Positions 12,205 to 23,510 are shown, counted from the stretch's first letter. The stretch is 64,000 bases of DNA from Stenogyne calaminthoides (GCA_037126765.1 JBBCBC010000030.1:5676478-5740477), one strand, 5' to 3'. The notes: generated from the sequence alone by a model not told the origin. Translations and numbers: made by a program.

Positions 12205-12700
12205 AGCAGATTGGCAATGGTCTTGACACCCATTCCTTCCACATGTCTCTCAAATGTATTCTGAGGCAGACCCTTTGTGAATGGATCTGCTAGGTTGTTT
12301 TCTGACTAGATCTTTGCCACCTCTATATCTCCTCTCTTAACAATTTCTCGTATAAGATGGTATTTCCTTTCAATAAGTTTGCTGGCCTTGTGGGCTATTG
12401 GTTCCCTTGAATTTGCAACTGCTCCGACATTGTCACAATAACAAATGATCAGGCCGACAAATTTAACTACATCCAAGTCCACTAGGAAGTTCTTGAGTCA
12501 AACCGCTTCTTTTCGCCGCCTCAAAGCAGCCTACATATTCGCTTCCATGGTAGAATCTGCGATGCATTTCGCTTAACGCTTCTCCATGTCATGGCTCTCC
12601 CCATGCAAAAAACACACTACTGGGAGGTAGATTTTCCGGAATCTAAGTCCGATTGGAAACCGAGTCCGTAGTGTGGGGGATTAGATTATCTCGATCGATA
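12205..12700 (-). pseudogene. Element B RNase H remnant
   Basis: The minus-strand reading near 12450-12210 gives CDNVGAVANSREPIAHKAS, then KYHLIREIVKRGDIEVAKI, an in-frame stop, and NNLADPFTKGLPQNTFERH. These are the C-terminal RNase H motifs of copia. The stretch from 12500 to 13240 is too decayed to read cleanly. Confidence 0.8.
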
Positions 12701-13149
12701 AACCAACATTCTATCTCGAGTTCTTTTCGGATACTTGTAATGTTTTTTAATCGCCTTCCAATGTTTTTTTTTTCCCGGGTTACTTTGATATCTTGCCACC
12801 ATGCCAATGGCAAAGCAGATATCGGTCTCGCGGCACATCATTGCATACATAAGGCTTCCGGTAGAAGCATAGGAATGTCTTTCATGTCATCTATCTCTTT
12901 TTTTGTGTCTTAGGGCACATTTCCTTCGATAGATGGATTCCATGTGAAAAGGTACGGCCTTTCTTGGAATCTCGTGCATCTTTGAATCGTTTCAAGATAG
13001 TGTCTATGTATGAAGCTTGCGATAAGCCTATCATCATTTTTCTTACGATCTCGAAAGTGATCTTGATCCCAAGGATGAGCCCGCCCCTAAGTCCTTCATA
13101 TCAAACTGTTTTGAAAGCCATGCCCTTACGTCTGATAACACCTTTACAT

Positions 13150-13792
13150 CGTTCCCGATGAGCGAGAATGTCATCTACGATAGTACTAAGAATACCAATG
13201 CGATTCTCCACACTTTTTGTACACACTTTTCGAACTCGTTTTGATCAAACCCATAAGACTTTATAACATGATCAAAACATTGGTTCCAAGCTCGATGCTT
13301 TTTTCGAGTCCGTAAATGGACTTCATGAGCTTACAAACTAGGTGTTCTTGGCCCTTTTCAATGAAGCATTGGGGTTGTTGCATATAGATTTCTTTATCAA
13401 GGCTTCCGTTAAGGAAAGCTGTCTTGACATCCATTTGCCATATTTCAAAATCGAGATGCACAACAATCGACAAGTGAATTCGGATGGACTTGAGCATTGC
13501 TATAGGTGAAAAGGTTTCCTCATAGTCGATCCCTTCTTTCTCGAGTATAACCTTTTCGCCCAGCCTTCTTGCCTTGAAGGTTTCCACCTTCCTGCTCGTC
13601 TCTTTTTCTCTTGTATACCCACTTGCAACCAATGGGTTTGACCTCATTAAGTGTTTCGACTAGCTCCCACACTCTGTTATGATCCATAGAACCCATTTTG
13701 ACTTTCATTGCCTTTTGCCAAGAAACCGCATCCTTGTCTTGGAATGCCTCATCATATGTCCATGGGTCTGATTCGTCTTGTCCGGGAATCAA
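13150..13792 (-). pseudogene. Element B reverse transcriptase remnant
   Basis: On the minus strand, SWQKAMKVKMGSMDHNRVWE and IGCKWVYKRKRDE lead to YEETFSPIAMLKSIRI, then FEIWQMDVKTAFLNGSLDKE and HLVCKLMKSIYGLEKS, in two frames. The YVDD region (about 13165-13185) is damaged by stops and small indels. It is non-functional. Confidence 0.85.
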
Positions 13793-13914
13793 GTCCTAGG
13801 ACTCTCCTATCCCCATGAATCTCTTGTCTGTCTTACAACCCTCCCACTACGACGAGGTTCAAGGCCAGAAAGTGTGTCGTTTGGTATGTCATCTTGTACA
13901 GGTTGGTAATGAGG

Positions 13915-14600
13915 TTAGCCCCTTAGCTCATTTAAGGTAATCTCACTTACGGGTCTTCTTTCATTCATATAGTCTTCCTCCAAAAATCTAAAGTGGGTGC
14001 TTATTACCACCTTTTTGATCTTGGGACCATAGAACATACACCTTTTTGTTCCTGGTATCCTATAAACAAACTTAATTTCGATCAAGGATCCGATTTCCGC
14101 TTTTTTGTCCAACACGAGTCAGGACACCCCCAAATTCTCATGTGTCTAAACCGGGCTTGCGCCGTGGCCAACAATTCTTTGGGAGTTTTGGGAACCGATT
14201 TGGATGGCACCAAGTTCGAGAATGTAAGTCACTATTTCCAAGGCATGACCCCGTAAACGACTTGGGAAGATCCGTGATAACTCATCATTGATCTAACCAT
14301 TTCCAAAAGAGTTCTATTTATTTTCGCCTGCAACCCCATTTTGTTGAGGGTTCCGATGCGATTAGGTTGGGATACAATTCCTTCATCCGACAAGTAGTTC
14401 AAAAACTCATCGTTGAGGTACTCGCCTCCACGATCGGATCGTAGAGACTTGATACGTTTTTCCCTATGATTCTCTGCTTGAGCCTTAAATTCTTTGAATT
14501 TCTCAAAGGTCTCAGATTTATGTTTCATAAGAAAAATATAATCGCACCTTTGAGTAGTCATCAATAAAAGTGATTTAAATACTCATAACCTCCTCTTGCT
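13915..14600 (-). pseudogene. Element B integrase core and C-terminus remnant
   Basis: The minus-strand reading contains SLRSDRGGEYLNDEF (second Asp) and INRTLLEMVRSMMSY. The catalytic Glu is missing in the altered stretch LNKMGLQAKINRT. Further on, FVYRIPGTKRCMFYGPKIKK and FRFLEEDYMNERRP form the C-terminal motif. Several frame changes are present. Confidence 0.83.
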
Positions 14601-15004
14601 TTGGTTGACATTGGACCACATACGTTTGTGTGAACGATTTCTAACACTTCTTTGGCTATATTCCCCTTGGCTTCGAATGCCCTCTTGGTCATTTTACCCT
14701 CCAAACATGATTCGCAGGTTGGAATTGGTTCAACTTGGAGAGACTCCAGTGAACCATCTTCTACCAACATTTGGATCCTCTTTGGATTAATATGTCCCAA
14801 TCTTAGATGACATAGAAGTGTTTCGTTCACATCTAATGAACGTTTTCTTTTATCGAAAACAATTGATGTGTTATAGGATGCATTTCGTGAGTGGTGTGCA
14901 CAGTTAATTGTATAGAGATTATTCGACAACGTTCCATGACAGATAAATTTATCATAAAGAGAAATGGTAACAACTTTATCAAAAAGTAACCGAATATCCA
15001 TCAA
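14561..15004 (-). pseudogene. Element B GAG-pre-integrase zinc domain
   Basis: The minus-strand frame has LLCHLRLGHINPKRIQML and PTCESCLEGKMTKRAF, an HHCC zinc finger, followed by VHTNVCGPMSTKARGGYEY. This is the integrase N-terminus; the catalytic Asp position reads Asn (HTNVCGP). Confidence 0.83.
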
Positions 15005-15139
15005 GGTAAAGTTTAGAAACCGAAATTAAATTCTTTCTAAAATTCGAAACGTAAAGAACATCTCTTAAAATTAAAACTCTGTCTTCAAAAGACAGGTGCA
15101 TTTCTCCCATCGCTTCACCGCCACTCTCAGAAGATCGCC

Positions 15140-15330
15140 CAAAGATGATGAGGATCTCACTCCCACTAAGTTGTCGGGTCCGCTGAACCCCTCAGAAAGT
15201 GAAACAAACATGATCAATGGATCCCGTATCCACCACCCATAAATGGGAGGCATACGCCGCTAAGCAAGTTTCAACAACTAGTGTGTGAGAATTACCTTTC
15301 TTTCCATTCCTTTTGGGATTGGAACAGTCT
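15140..15330 (-). pseudogene. Element B protease remnant
   Basis: Minus-strand codons near 15225-15200 read WVVDTGSIDHVC, the D-T-G active site of copia protease. A stop follows within a few residues. Confidence 0.7.
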
Positions 15331-15335
15331 GACCT

Positions 15336-16110
15336 CTAATGTCCTTTTTCCCCGCACTTGAAGCACCTCCCCTTAGCTGGTTTGCTCACTCCTCCACCTC
15401 CCTTCACTTTTTCTTTGCCTTTGGCAACATTTGAGTTCACTTGCTTGTGGTTTTTGTCCCTTTTCTTGTTCTTACCACCCCTTGGCCTAGAAGAAGAAGA
15501 AGGTCCATTTGCCACCAATGCTTGGCTCTTTTGCCCCAATATCGCCTCTGCCGAGACCAAAGCTTGCAATAGATCAGGCATCGAGAACTTTTGATTATTC
15601 ATCTAGTAGTTCAGCCTGAACTGTTCAAAACTTTTTGGCAGAGAGTGGAGCACGAAATCGATTTGGGTCTCGATGTCGTATTCAGCGCCAAGTACCTCAA
15701 GTTTGTTAAGGTGAGCCATCATCCGGAGAACGTGCTCCCCTTACAGGCGTTCCTCCACCATTTTCATAGAGAGCAAGTCCCTCATGGTGATCTGACGAGC
15801 CACACGGTTCTGATGTTGAAATATCGCTTTAAGACTAGTCATGATGTCTGCAGTGGTCTCAACGTTCTGGTGTTGGTGTTGCAACACATCTGACATTAAA
15901 GCCAAGATGGTACACTTTGCCATTTCATTGGAACGCTCCTAGTCAGCATACTCTTTTTTAACCGATTTAGTTACTCATCATTTGGCTTTTCTGGTTTAGG
16001 TGTAGTGAGAGAACCGGTTATGGCTTTTTTGTGCAAATGAGGACAATAGTAAGTTTACGACTCCAATCAACGAAGTTTTCACCAGTAAGCTAATTGTCTT
16101 TAAATATATT
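15336..16110 (-). pseudogene. Element B gag remnant
   Basis: Going down the minus strand from about 16110: a gag N-terminus resembling TGENFVDWSRKLTIVL, then a UBN2-like part (LMSDVLQHQHQNVETTADIM, ARQITMRDLLSMKMVEERL). Next come KFSMPDLLQALVSAEAILG, a Lys/Gly-rich stretch, and one zinc knuckle CFKCGEKGH at about 15340-15366. Frames change several times. Confidence 0.82.
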
Positions 16111-16315
16111 AAACAGTGGATTAAAAGGTTGCCACATAATGAACTCAAATAAATAATAATATGCATAAGCACAAATATACCACAAGGTTCGATCACATGC
16201 ATCATATTAAAATCTCAAAAAAAATATGACCATGCATCAGCCAACATCTCAAAACAGTTTAAATAAGCCACGTGGGGTGGGTCATTATTTAAACACATTC
16301 AAGCAGGTTACAAAC
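16111..16315 (-). other. Element B leader, gag-proximal part
   Basis: AT-rich leader between gag and the inserted solo LTR. It has no coding motif and ends in the target sequence caaac at 16311-16315. Confidence 0.5.
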
Positions 16316-17548
16316 TGTTGGGATTATACTAGAAAATATGCTTTTACTTTGTATAATTAAAACTGAATTTCGGACTTATTTACTGAAATAAATTGTTTAT
16401 CACTGATGCTTTAAATATCATCGAATGTTATATATATTTATTGCATAACTGTTCATTAAATAGTACGTGTTACATTGTAGTTAATTTAGTGATACCAGAT
16501 CACAGAAGATTAAATTAACAGTTCCTTGTAACTAAAAGTACACCATTCACGACCTAGATGGAAATGAACAATCCATCGTGAAAGGTTGAAGTGTAAGGCT
16601 CGGATTGGCTTGTCTTGACCAAGAGATTATACTAGTGCATGACTGATGCACTGAATAGGACCTACAAGAGGACAAATTCTTCAGAACTGAACAAGGAAGA
16701 ATTAGACCTCAGTGGTTCGTTATTTCTTAATCTTCGTTCCTTAAATAGGATCACGTGTGGTTGGTAACTATTGCTTTGACTTATCATGGGTAGAGAATCA
16801 ACGAGATTCAATACTTTTTATCTTGGGCAATATTATTGGTCACATGTGATTGCTAAGATTTAATACGGAGAATCGTGTACAAGTACGCTTGTTCGATTTG
16901 CCCCCTTGGGAGGTTCATAAGCTTTATCATACCAAATCTTACAAGTGGAACTAGTTTCCGGTATGGATAATAATGTTGAACCGTTCCTTAACCAAGGACA
17001 AAAGATATTAATTAATGGAAAGCTATTTCAGTGGCTTGAATTAATTAATGGGCTAGATAATCTTAAACACAGGAAATAATAACCGGGAGCCATATTGACT
17101 GTAATATGGGTTAAGATGGATAGTGCAATATTAATTATGTAGTGGGATTAATTAATATTTATGGGCTTGAATAATATTGTGGCTCAATATTGATAATTCA
17201 AGATCCATTAGAAGGTTCAATCTTAATTCTCCTAAAGGCCCCCTAAGTAGCCCAACATAAAGTCCAATAACTGAAAAAGGTGTTTAAAAATAAAATAAAT
17301 TTGTTGCCTATTTTTTCTTGTAATTTTCGAAATTTATGGATAAAAGGGGAGAAAGATTTTCTTTGAATTTTGTTATGGAATGAAGATATGTATTCTTGGA
17401 ATACAAGATTATCTCATTAAATTCAAGAAATCTTCCACTTGGTTATTCATATACAAGTTTCAAAAATTTTGGATATGTATTCATATAAGAATTAAATTTG
17501 TATTTAAATATTCATCCCGAATAGATCTGTGCAACTTATTCCCCAACA
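16316..17548 (+). mobile_element. Solo LTR of the B family, opposite orientation, with an internal deletion
   Basis: Reads TGTTGGGATTATAC to ATTCCCCAACA on the plus strand, the reverse of both element B LTRs. Flanks caaac (16311-16315 and 17549-17553) form a perfect 5-bp target duplication. It is 1233 bp against about 1830 bp for its relatives. The missing part is near the right end and includes the segment that holds the TATA box. Confidence 0.92.
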
Positions 17549-18910
17549 CAAACAAGAACAGTTACAAACCTTTTATAACTAGATTAATAGTTGGCTCCCA
17601 CTTGACCAATATAAAATTGACAGGGACTTCGGGGAAGTATATGCATATCAATTTTATACCTAAGTAATAACCATGATTAAATGCAGAATTATTATTTCGC
17701 TTTGAACGAGCCTCGTGGGGAGGGTCATCGTCGCCACTAGTAATAATCTACAATCATCCATCTGGAATTTATTCATGTGAAACCTATCTTTTGACCGTCC
17801 CGTAGGGGGAATTTCTCCAAAAGAATTCACAAATAAATAAATCATGGAGGTCAAAATTAATTCAATTTTATTATCCATAAAATTATCAATTAATTGTTTA
17901 AGCATACTTAGTAATTTTCGAAAGTGAGATTTTTCAAAACATTTTCTCATGCATCGCAAATTTAAACACAATTTAAATAAGCATAAAACAATGCATAACA
18001 TCAAAACAAAAAATTAAACATATTGGACACATATATCCAATTGTCATGGTTAATTTTTGTCATGTCTTGATCTTGAGAAATCGTCTTCATAGCCTTCATC
18101 GTTAGTCTTGAAAAGCTCCCACTTGACCGTCTTAAAAAAAATGCATTGTCAAGCCCACGCCATCGACCAGCCTCGGGGTCGAGTGCCCTAGCCTCCAAGA
18201 CCGTGTCGAGTGGCATCCGATGGCAGCGTCCGAAGACGCCGCCGCGTCGCCCAAGACGCCCCGCAAACCTCGGCGACGCTCGTCAATCACAAGAGATGCC
18301 CGCCCATGTCGATCCGCCTCACAATGCCGCCCTCGCCGCGCCCTTTGCATCACCGCATGTCGCCCGCCTTTCAGCAGCGTCATAACCTGTCGCGCCCTTC
18401 TCAGCAGCGTCGCCCTCACGCCTCTCTGCCCTTCGCCCGCGCCGCGAAATTTGCCCGTGCACAAGACGATTTGATCATGTGGCCTTCGGCCGTAGCCTCG
18501 CCCAGCGTCCGTCTTGGCATGACTTGTCTGCGTCGTAGCGTGCCCCCTAACCGCGTTCGCGCGACTTCACCCTACCTTCCGATTCTGGATCTCGTCTTTT
18601 AATTCTTAAATCTCTGTCTCCGCTTTTAGATCCGGTTACAATTTATTTACAAAAATAAATAAGCCTGGAATCTAGACTAGTCTATTACATTGATCATATC
18701 AAACAAATTCTAATCTACTTGTGGATTTTCTCATTTAGGCAAAAGCAATTCCGAGCTAATCGAATTAAAAAAAACCACAATTTATATGTATGCGTAAATA
18801 AATACATTAAATTACATGACAATTGGATACCGCAAAAAAAGATCTAGCAATTCTACTATTCAATTTCAAATTTAATGAAAAACTAATTAAATTACAATTT
18901 AAAATTGATC
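17549..18910 (-). other. Element B leader, PBS-proximal part, with a GC-rich island
   Basis: Untranslated leader of B. The part from 17554 to 18130 and from 18600 to 18910 is AT-rich. The part from about 18135 to 18600 is strongly GC-rich, with many cg dinucleotides and long open frames on both strands, none with a recognisable domain. I do not assign a gene here. Confidence 0.5.
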
Positions 18911-18934
18911 CCTAAACCGAGGCTCGATACCGCT
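18911..18934 (-). other. Element B primer binding site
   Basis: The complement reads AGCGGTATCGAGCCTCGG immediately after the 5' LTR end CCCCAACA. This resembles the TGGTATCAGAGC initiator-Met PBS of copia elements, and its position confirms that the 5' LTR is the right-hand one. Confidence 0.7.
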
Positions 18935-19181
18935 TGTTGGGGAATTAATTGCGGATCTATTCGAGATGAATATTTAAATACAAATTTAATTCTAACAATT
19001 ATTACTAGCATGAATTAATCCTATATTAATTCAAATAATAATTCAACAACAAATCATGCATATAAACAGTTCACATAAATCCCACGACGCAGAATTTCTA
19101 CGGGGTTTACGTGAACTAACCTCTTGGAGTGGCAATGGTCTCGTCGATTAAAACACACCAAAAAACCTTCCCAAGTATTCC

Positions 19182-20060
19182 TAGAGATGTTAATTCGGGT
19201 CGGGCTAAACTAGCCGCCCGTTTAAACCTATTATTTTGGGGGTTGTAGAGCAACGAGGCCTGATTTAAAAATCGGGGCCTTTTTTGCCCGGGACGAGATT
19301 AGCCCGGGCTAAATATAGCTATAGTTCATTAGTTAACCGGCCAGCCCATTTAATTTATATTATATTTATATATTTTTTTTTTTTTTTTTTTTTTTTTCTA
19401 ATTTTTTAATTAATTTTTTTAAAGTTTTTTCACAAATTTAAATAAGGCAAAAAAATCAATTATGGCCAATCAATTACAAATTAAATATTTCTATTTGATT
19501 TAGTCAATTAATAATTAATCCTCTCCAATTCAATATTTTTTAACAGTTTTGAATTTCTATTGAATTGAATAAATAAGTAAAATATTAATCCAATATAAAA
19601 TAATAATATAATATTTTTTATAAATTTATTATGAAATTTGTTCATAATATGAAATCGATATCATTATAATTATAAATTAATATTATGGTATTAATTTATA
19701 AATGTGATGATACAAATTTTATATTATTAACTATTTTTCACGGGAACTTTGCTCAATTATGTTATTAAAGATGATGAGAACTAATTTTATATTTTTGAAC
19801 ATTTGTTATTAAAGATGATGGGGCAAGTCTGGATGAAAATTTTTGTCATTATGTAATGTTAATGTTTGAACATTTTTTTTTTAATTTTTTTCGAGCCTGG
19901 ATTAGGTGGCACGTTTATTTCATAAACCCGCTAGGTTAGGGTTAGGTCTCAACTATTAGAGACCCGTTTTAAAATGAACCGCTTAAGGCCCGGACCGTTT
20001 GGCTCAGAGTCTCAGAGGGTGGCCCCTAATGGGTTAGGGCCGACCCGTTTAACAATACTA
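19182..20060. mobile_element. hAT-type MITE inside the element B 5' LTR
   Basis: Terminal inverted repeats TAGAGATGTTAATTCGGGTC and, from the other end, TAGTATTGTTAAACGGGTC flank 879 AT-rich bases with a poly-T run near 19371. An exact 8-bp duplication agtattcc lies at 19174-19181 and 20061-20068, and the LTR sequence resumes in register. Eight-bp duplications with TAG-type ends are hAT hallmarks. No transposase frame is present, so it is non-autonomous. Confidence 0.93.
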
Positions 20061-20210
20061 AGTATTCCCTAGTCCTTGCTCGTCAATCCGGTGGAAGGAA
20101 GCTCGCGAACAATTAACAAAATGGAAAATAAAATTTGTTGCACCACCTTTGTGGATTTACTAATTTTTTCAGCACATGAAATTGTACTTGGGGATGAAAG
20201 AATCATCCCC

Positions 20211-20218
20211 TATTTATA
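20211..20218 (-). promoter_or_regulatory. TATA box of the element B 5' LTR
   Basis: tatttata, read TATAAATA on the minus strand, about 1.3 kb from the leader side of the LTR. Confidence 0.6.
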
Positions 20219-21639
20219 GAGGGTGGTGGCCGATTTTTCAACATGGAATAGGGAGGAAAAAATCTTTTCTTGATCTCCAAGAAATCTTGAATATATCTCA
20301 TATATCATTTTCTCCATAATTAAAATATTCCATAAAATCCCACCTTCTCTTGTTATGGTGTGTTTCGAAAAAATAAGGATCAAGATTGAAAGATTTGGAT
20401 CTTCTTGAATTTATGAGATATACCTGTATTGCAAGAATACATATCTTCCATAATATTTTTTCAAGAAAATCAAGAAAATCTTTATTTCCCTTATTCTTTC
20501 AAAATTTTCAAAAATTAACATATAAATAACCAAGTGGGAGATTTCTTGAATTTAATGAGATAATCTTGTATTTCAAGAACACATATCTTCATTCCATAAC
20601 AAAATTCAAATAAAATCTTTCTCCCCTTTTATTCATATTTTTCGAAAAAATGAGGAAAAATAGCAACAAAAATTTATTTTATTTTTAAACACCTTTTTAA
20701 GTTATTGGACTTTATGTTGAAATTACTTGAGGGCCTTTTTAGGAGAATTAAGATTAGATTCTTCCAATGGATCTTGAATTATCAATATTGAGCCACAATA
20801 TTATTCAAGCCCATAAATATTAATTAATCCCACTACATAATTAATATTGCACTATCCATCTTAACCCATATTACAGTCAATATGACTCCCGATTATTATT
20901 TCCCGTGTTTAAGATTATCTAGCCCATTAATTAATTCAAGCCACTGAAATAGCTTTCCATTAATTAATATCTTTTATCCTCGGTAAATGAACGGTTCAAC
21001 ATTATTATCCATACCGAAAACTAGTTCCACTTGCAAGATTTGATATGAAAAACTTATGAACCTCCCCAAGGGCAAATTGAACAAGCAGATTTGCACACAC
21101 GATTCTCAGATTAAATCTTAAGAATCGCGACGTGACCAATAATATTGCCTAAGATATAAAGTATTGAATCTCGTTGATTCTCTACCTGTAATAAGTCAAA
21201 GCAATAATTACTAACCACACACAATCATATTTAAGGGACTAAGATTAAGAAATAATGAACCACTGAGGTCTAATTCTTCCTAGTTCAGTTCTGAAGAATT
21301 TGTCCTCCTGTAGGTCTTATTCAGTGCACTAAACATGCACTAGTGTAATCTCTTGGTCAAGACAAACCAATCTGAGCCTTACACTTCAACCTTTCACGAT
21401 GGATTGTTCATTTCCATCTAGGTCGTGAATGGTGTACTTTTTTGTTACTTTTAATTTAATCTTTCGTGAGGGTATCACTAAATTTAATGTAACACGATTA
21501 TTTATTGAACAGCTTATGCATTAAATATTAACATTCAATGATATTTAAAGCACTGATAAACAATTTATTTCAAGAATAAGACCGAAATTCAGTTTTGATT
21601 ATACAAATTAAAATAATATTTCCAAAGATAATCCCAATA

Positions 21640-21922
21640 TTTCAAACAAAGAAGTCGATGATAAACAATTTATTCACCGATGATGATGATAGAATGGTGG
21701 TAAGAGTGAGAAGGATGATGCAATCTTCGCCAAGATGATGTTGATTTGATTAATAAAGTCAAGATAGAGGTGGATGATTTCCATAAGATGCGACAAGTCA
21801 TTAATGAGGCCGTGGAGGATCTTTGTGAAAAAACAAAAAATGATGACCCGGTTGATGATTTCGATGATGAGGTGTTGGTGACACCTACCGGGAGAATTTA
21901 TCCAGAGAGCATTTATCATTGA
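21640..21922 (+). pseudogene. Element A third ORF, 3' remnant
   Basis: From 21737 to the TGA at 21920-21922 a frame reads DVDLINKVKIEVDDFHKMRQ onward to TPTGRIYPESIYH. It is an acidic, helix-prone end that fits the C-terminus of the ORF broken at 10248. Bases 21640-21736 are in other frames with stops. Confidence 0.55.
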
Positions 21923-22299
21923 TCGACTTTATGGAGCCGATAATCGGTGATTGGATTCAAGAAGCTTAGGAATTTTTGAAGTATGGGGAGCATTTGCCGA
22001 TTATGGAGATCATTCCAATGGAGTTATAATCTATTTATTTCTGCTCTTTACTTTTTAAACTCTGTTATTGGACAATTAGATGATAGGTTTATGTTTCTGT
22101 CATTTACTTTATGTTGTTGTATACTTTGGCCTAAGTACACTGTTGTTGTACTTAGTGTCTGTGGTTGTTTTTAATTTATGATTTGGTTGATTAGTAGTTG
22201 TTCTCAGAATGACTATTATTTGTTTCTTTCCTGACACAAGTTCGGATATTGTTTTTAACATCAGGTGTGTTGTAGTAGAAAGACCAAATTGGGGGAGTT
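21923..22299 (+). other. Element A 3' untranslated region and polypurine tract
   Basis: Non-coding. It ends in aaattgggggagtt (22287-22299), a purine tract directly before the LTR start TGTTGATATTG. Confidence 0.7.
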
Positions 22300-23081
22300 T
22301 GTTGATATTGCACGGATGTTGCTTCACATGTTGGACAACATTCTGCACAACATCATAAATTTGTCCTTTCTCCTAACACTAACTCCGATTTGATAGATGT
22401 GTTTCTCTATGTTTCCTAAATTGCAGGTTGAAGATAATCTCAGAAATTATCAAGCGGTTGCACTGATGGAGTGAGAATAGAAAGATCATAGGTGGTTACA
22501 CCAAGATCATGGAGATAGTGGAGAAGAAGTTCAAGACTATTCACACAAAGTGGATAGGACAATGCAGTTGGTCCGAAAGTCTATAAATAGACTGCATTGA
22601 TCGACATTCAAGTTTGAGTTAAAGTGAAATCTCATTTGCTCTACTCCAAACTTAAGAGAGTAACATCCAAGACACAACCAAGAGTGAAAAACCGAGTGTT
22701 TGTAATTCTAGGAGTGTGAGGGTACATGTTATTCTATGTGTACTGGTCGAGGGAATACAATCCCTCCCATTAGTATTGTTTTTATCTTATTAGATCAAGT
22801 TTTAGGTTGAATAAGATCACTAGTCACTTGATTGAATATATTGATTTTGGTGTGTGATTTTTCACTACACATTTTAGGATCTTGTAAGAGATTCGTGTGT
22901 ATCTCACTACTTGTTATAGTGATGTTTTTAACCATGAGATTTGTATAGTCTGGATTACAGACTATACAAAATTTTGAAATCCTTTGCACTACGTTTTTAT
23001 GCTTCTGCTGCCATATGTTGTTTTACATGTTGCATAACATTTTCAACAACACTCTGAAAAATACACGCACACATACTGCCA
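22300..23081 (+). repeat. Element A 3' LTR
   Basis: A 782-bp LTR from TGTTGATATTG to CATACTGCCA. Bases 22578-23081 match 1-504. A perfect 9-bp hairpin stem (gtatagtct, seven-base loop, agactatac) occurs at 22943-22967 and at 366-390 in the other LTR. The right flank ataat is the expected 5-bp duplication; its partner is outside the window. Confidence 0.93.
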
Positions 23082-23084
23082 ATA

Positions 23085-23243
23085 ATAATACAAATCAGTC
23101 AACTTTTTTACAATCTTATATAATCATACCCTATAAAATCTCAAAACAAATATACAATTTTACTATTCATTAGGATTTTAAAATTTTAGATTTCAAAGTT
23201 CAGAATTTCCTCCACCCACTATAAGCCCAAAACAAACATACCC
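23085..23243. mobile_element. Truncated MITE next to element A
   Basis: The right half of a MITE whose intact relative lies at 57963-58320. Shared parts are the subterminal ctcaaaacaaatata segment and the end aaaacaaacataccc. Its left half is missing exactly where element A begins, as if A had inserted into it. Confidence 0.6.
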
Positions 23244-23510
23244 TTACTGTCTTGTTTTGGAACACTAATAAACAATGTAACTAATTTTTTTTTCTGAAAA
23301 TTGGTCTGACCCAACCTTAACAAAAAAAAAAACAAAAAACTGATCCAAGTATTCACATTGAATTGAAAACACCAGCTATGCCTATACGTGATCACATAAA
23401 CTCTCAATAGTATTTCATTTATTTAGGTAATAAATAATAATGTTTCATTTTATTTTAAGTAATTCTATTTGTTTCTTATTATCATTATTTAATGTGTAAA
23501 AATATATTAT
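23244..23510. other. AT-rich intergenic sequence
   Basis: Low-complexity AT-rich DNA with no gene or repeat structure that I recognise. Confidence 0.5.

Larger units (their letters stand above)
10248..21639 (-). mobile_element. Element B: Tork-like Ty1/copia retrotransposon nested in element A
   Basis: Reading the minus strand: 5' LTR (18935-21639, enlarged by a MITE), PBS, leader, gag with one CCHC knuckle, protease, integrase, RT, RNase H, polypurine tract and 3' LTR (10248-12083). It lies inside the third ORF of A, which resumes near 21737. The left flank is ttaat; the right LTR end has degenerated (aatcccaata), so I could not confirm a target duplication. All coding domains are broken. 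Tork affinity is inferred from motifs such as FEIWQMDVKTAFLNGSL and one gag knuckle, with moderate certainty. Confidence 0.88.
18935..21639 (-). repeat. Element B 5' LTR, interrupted by a MITE
   Basis: Same LTR as 10248-12083 but carrying an 879-bp insertion plus an 8-bp duplication. The right end is decayed (last bases aatcccaata, several short deletions after 21430). The TATA box lies at 20211-20218 on the minus strand, so transcription of B would start here. Confidence 0.88.
1..23081 (+). mobile_element. Element A: Sirevirus-like Ty1/copia retrotransposon, left end outside the window
   Basis: Order on the plus strand is 5' LTR (partial), PBS, gag, protease, integrase, RT, RNase H, long spacer, third ORF, polypurine tract and 3' LTR. 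Integrase ahead of RT defines Ty1/copia. The Sirevirus lineage is supported by a large gag with two CCHC-type knuckles, the RNase H ending TKHISIRHHF and an extra ORF after pol. The 5' LTR remnant (1-504) aligns to the end of the 3' LTR (22578-23081) with no indel and about 22 mismatches by hand count, roughly 4 percent. Coding parts carry several stops and frameshifts, so it is a decayed copy. It hosts a solo LTR at 1120-2947 and element B at 10248-21639. Confidence 0.92.

Noticed and set aside
18132..18602. Overlapping arginine- and alanine-rich open frames on both strands as possible genes
   Set aside because: GC-rich DNA lacks stop codons in every frame. No domain, no splice structure, and it lies in a retrotransposon leader.
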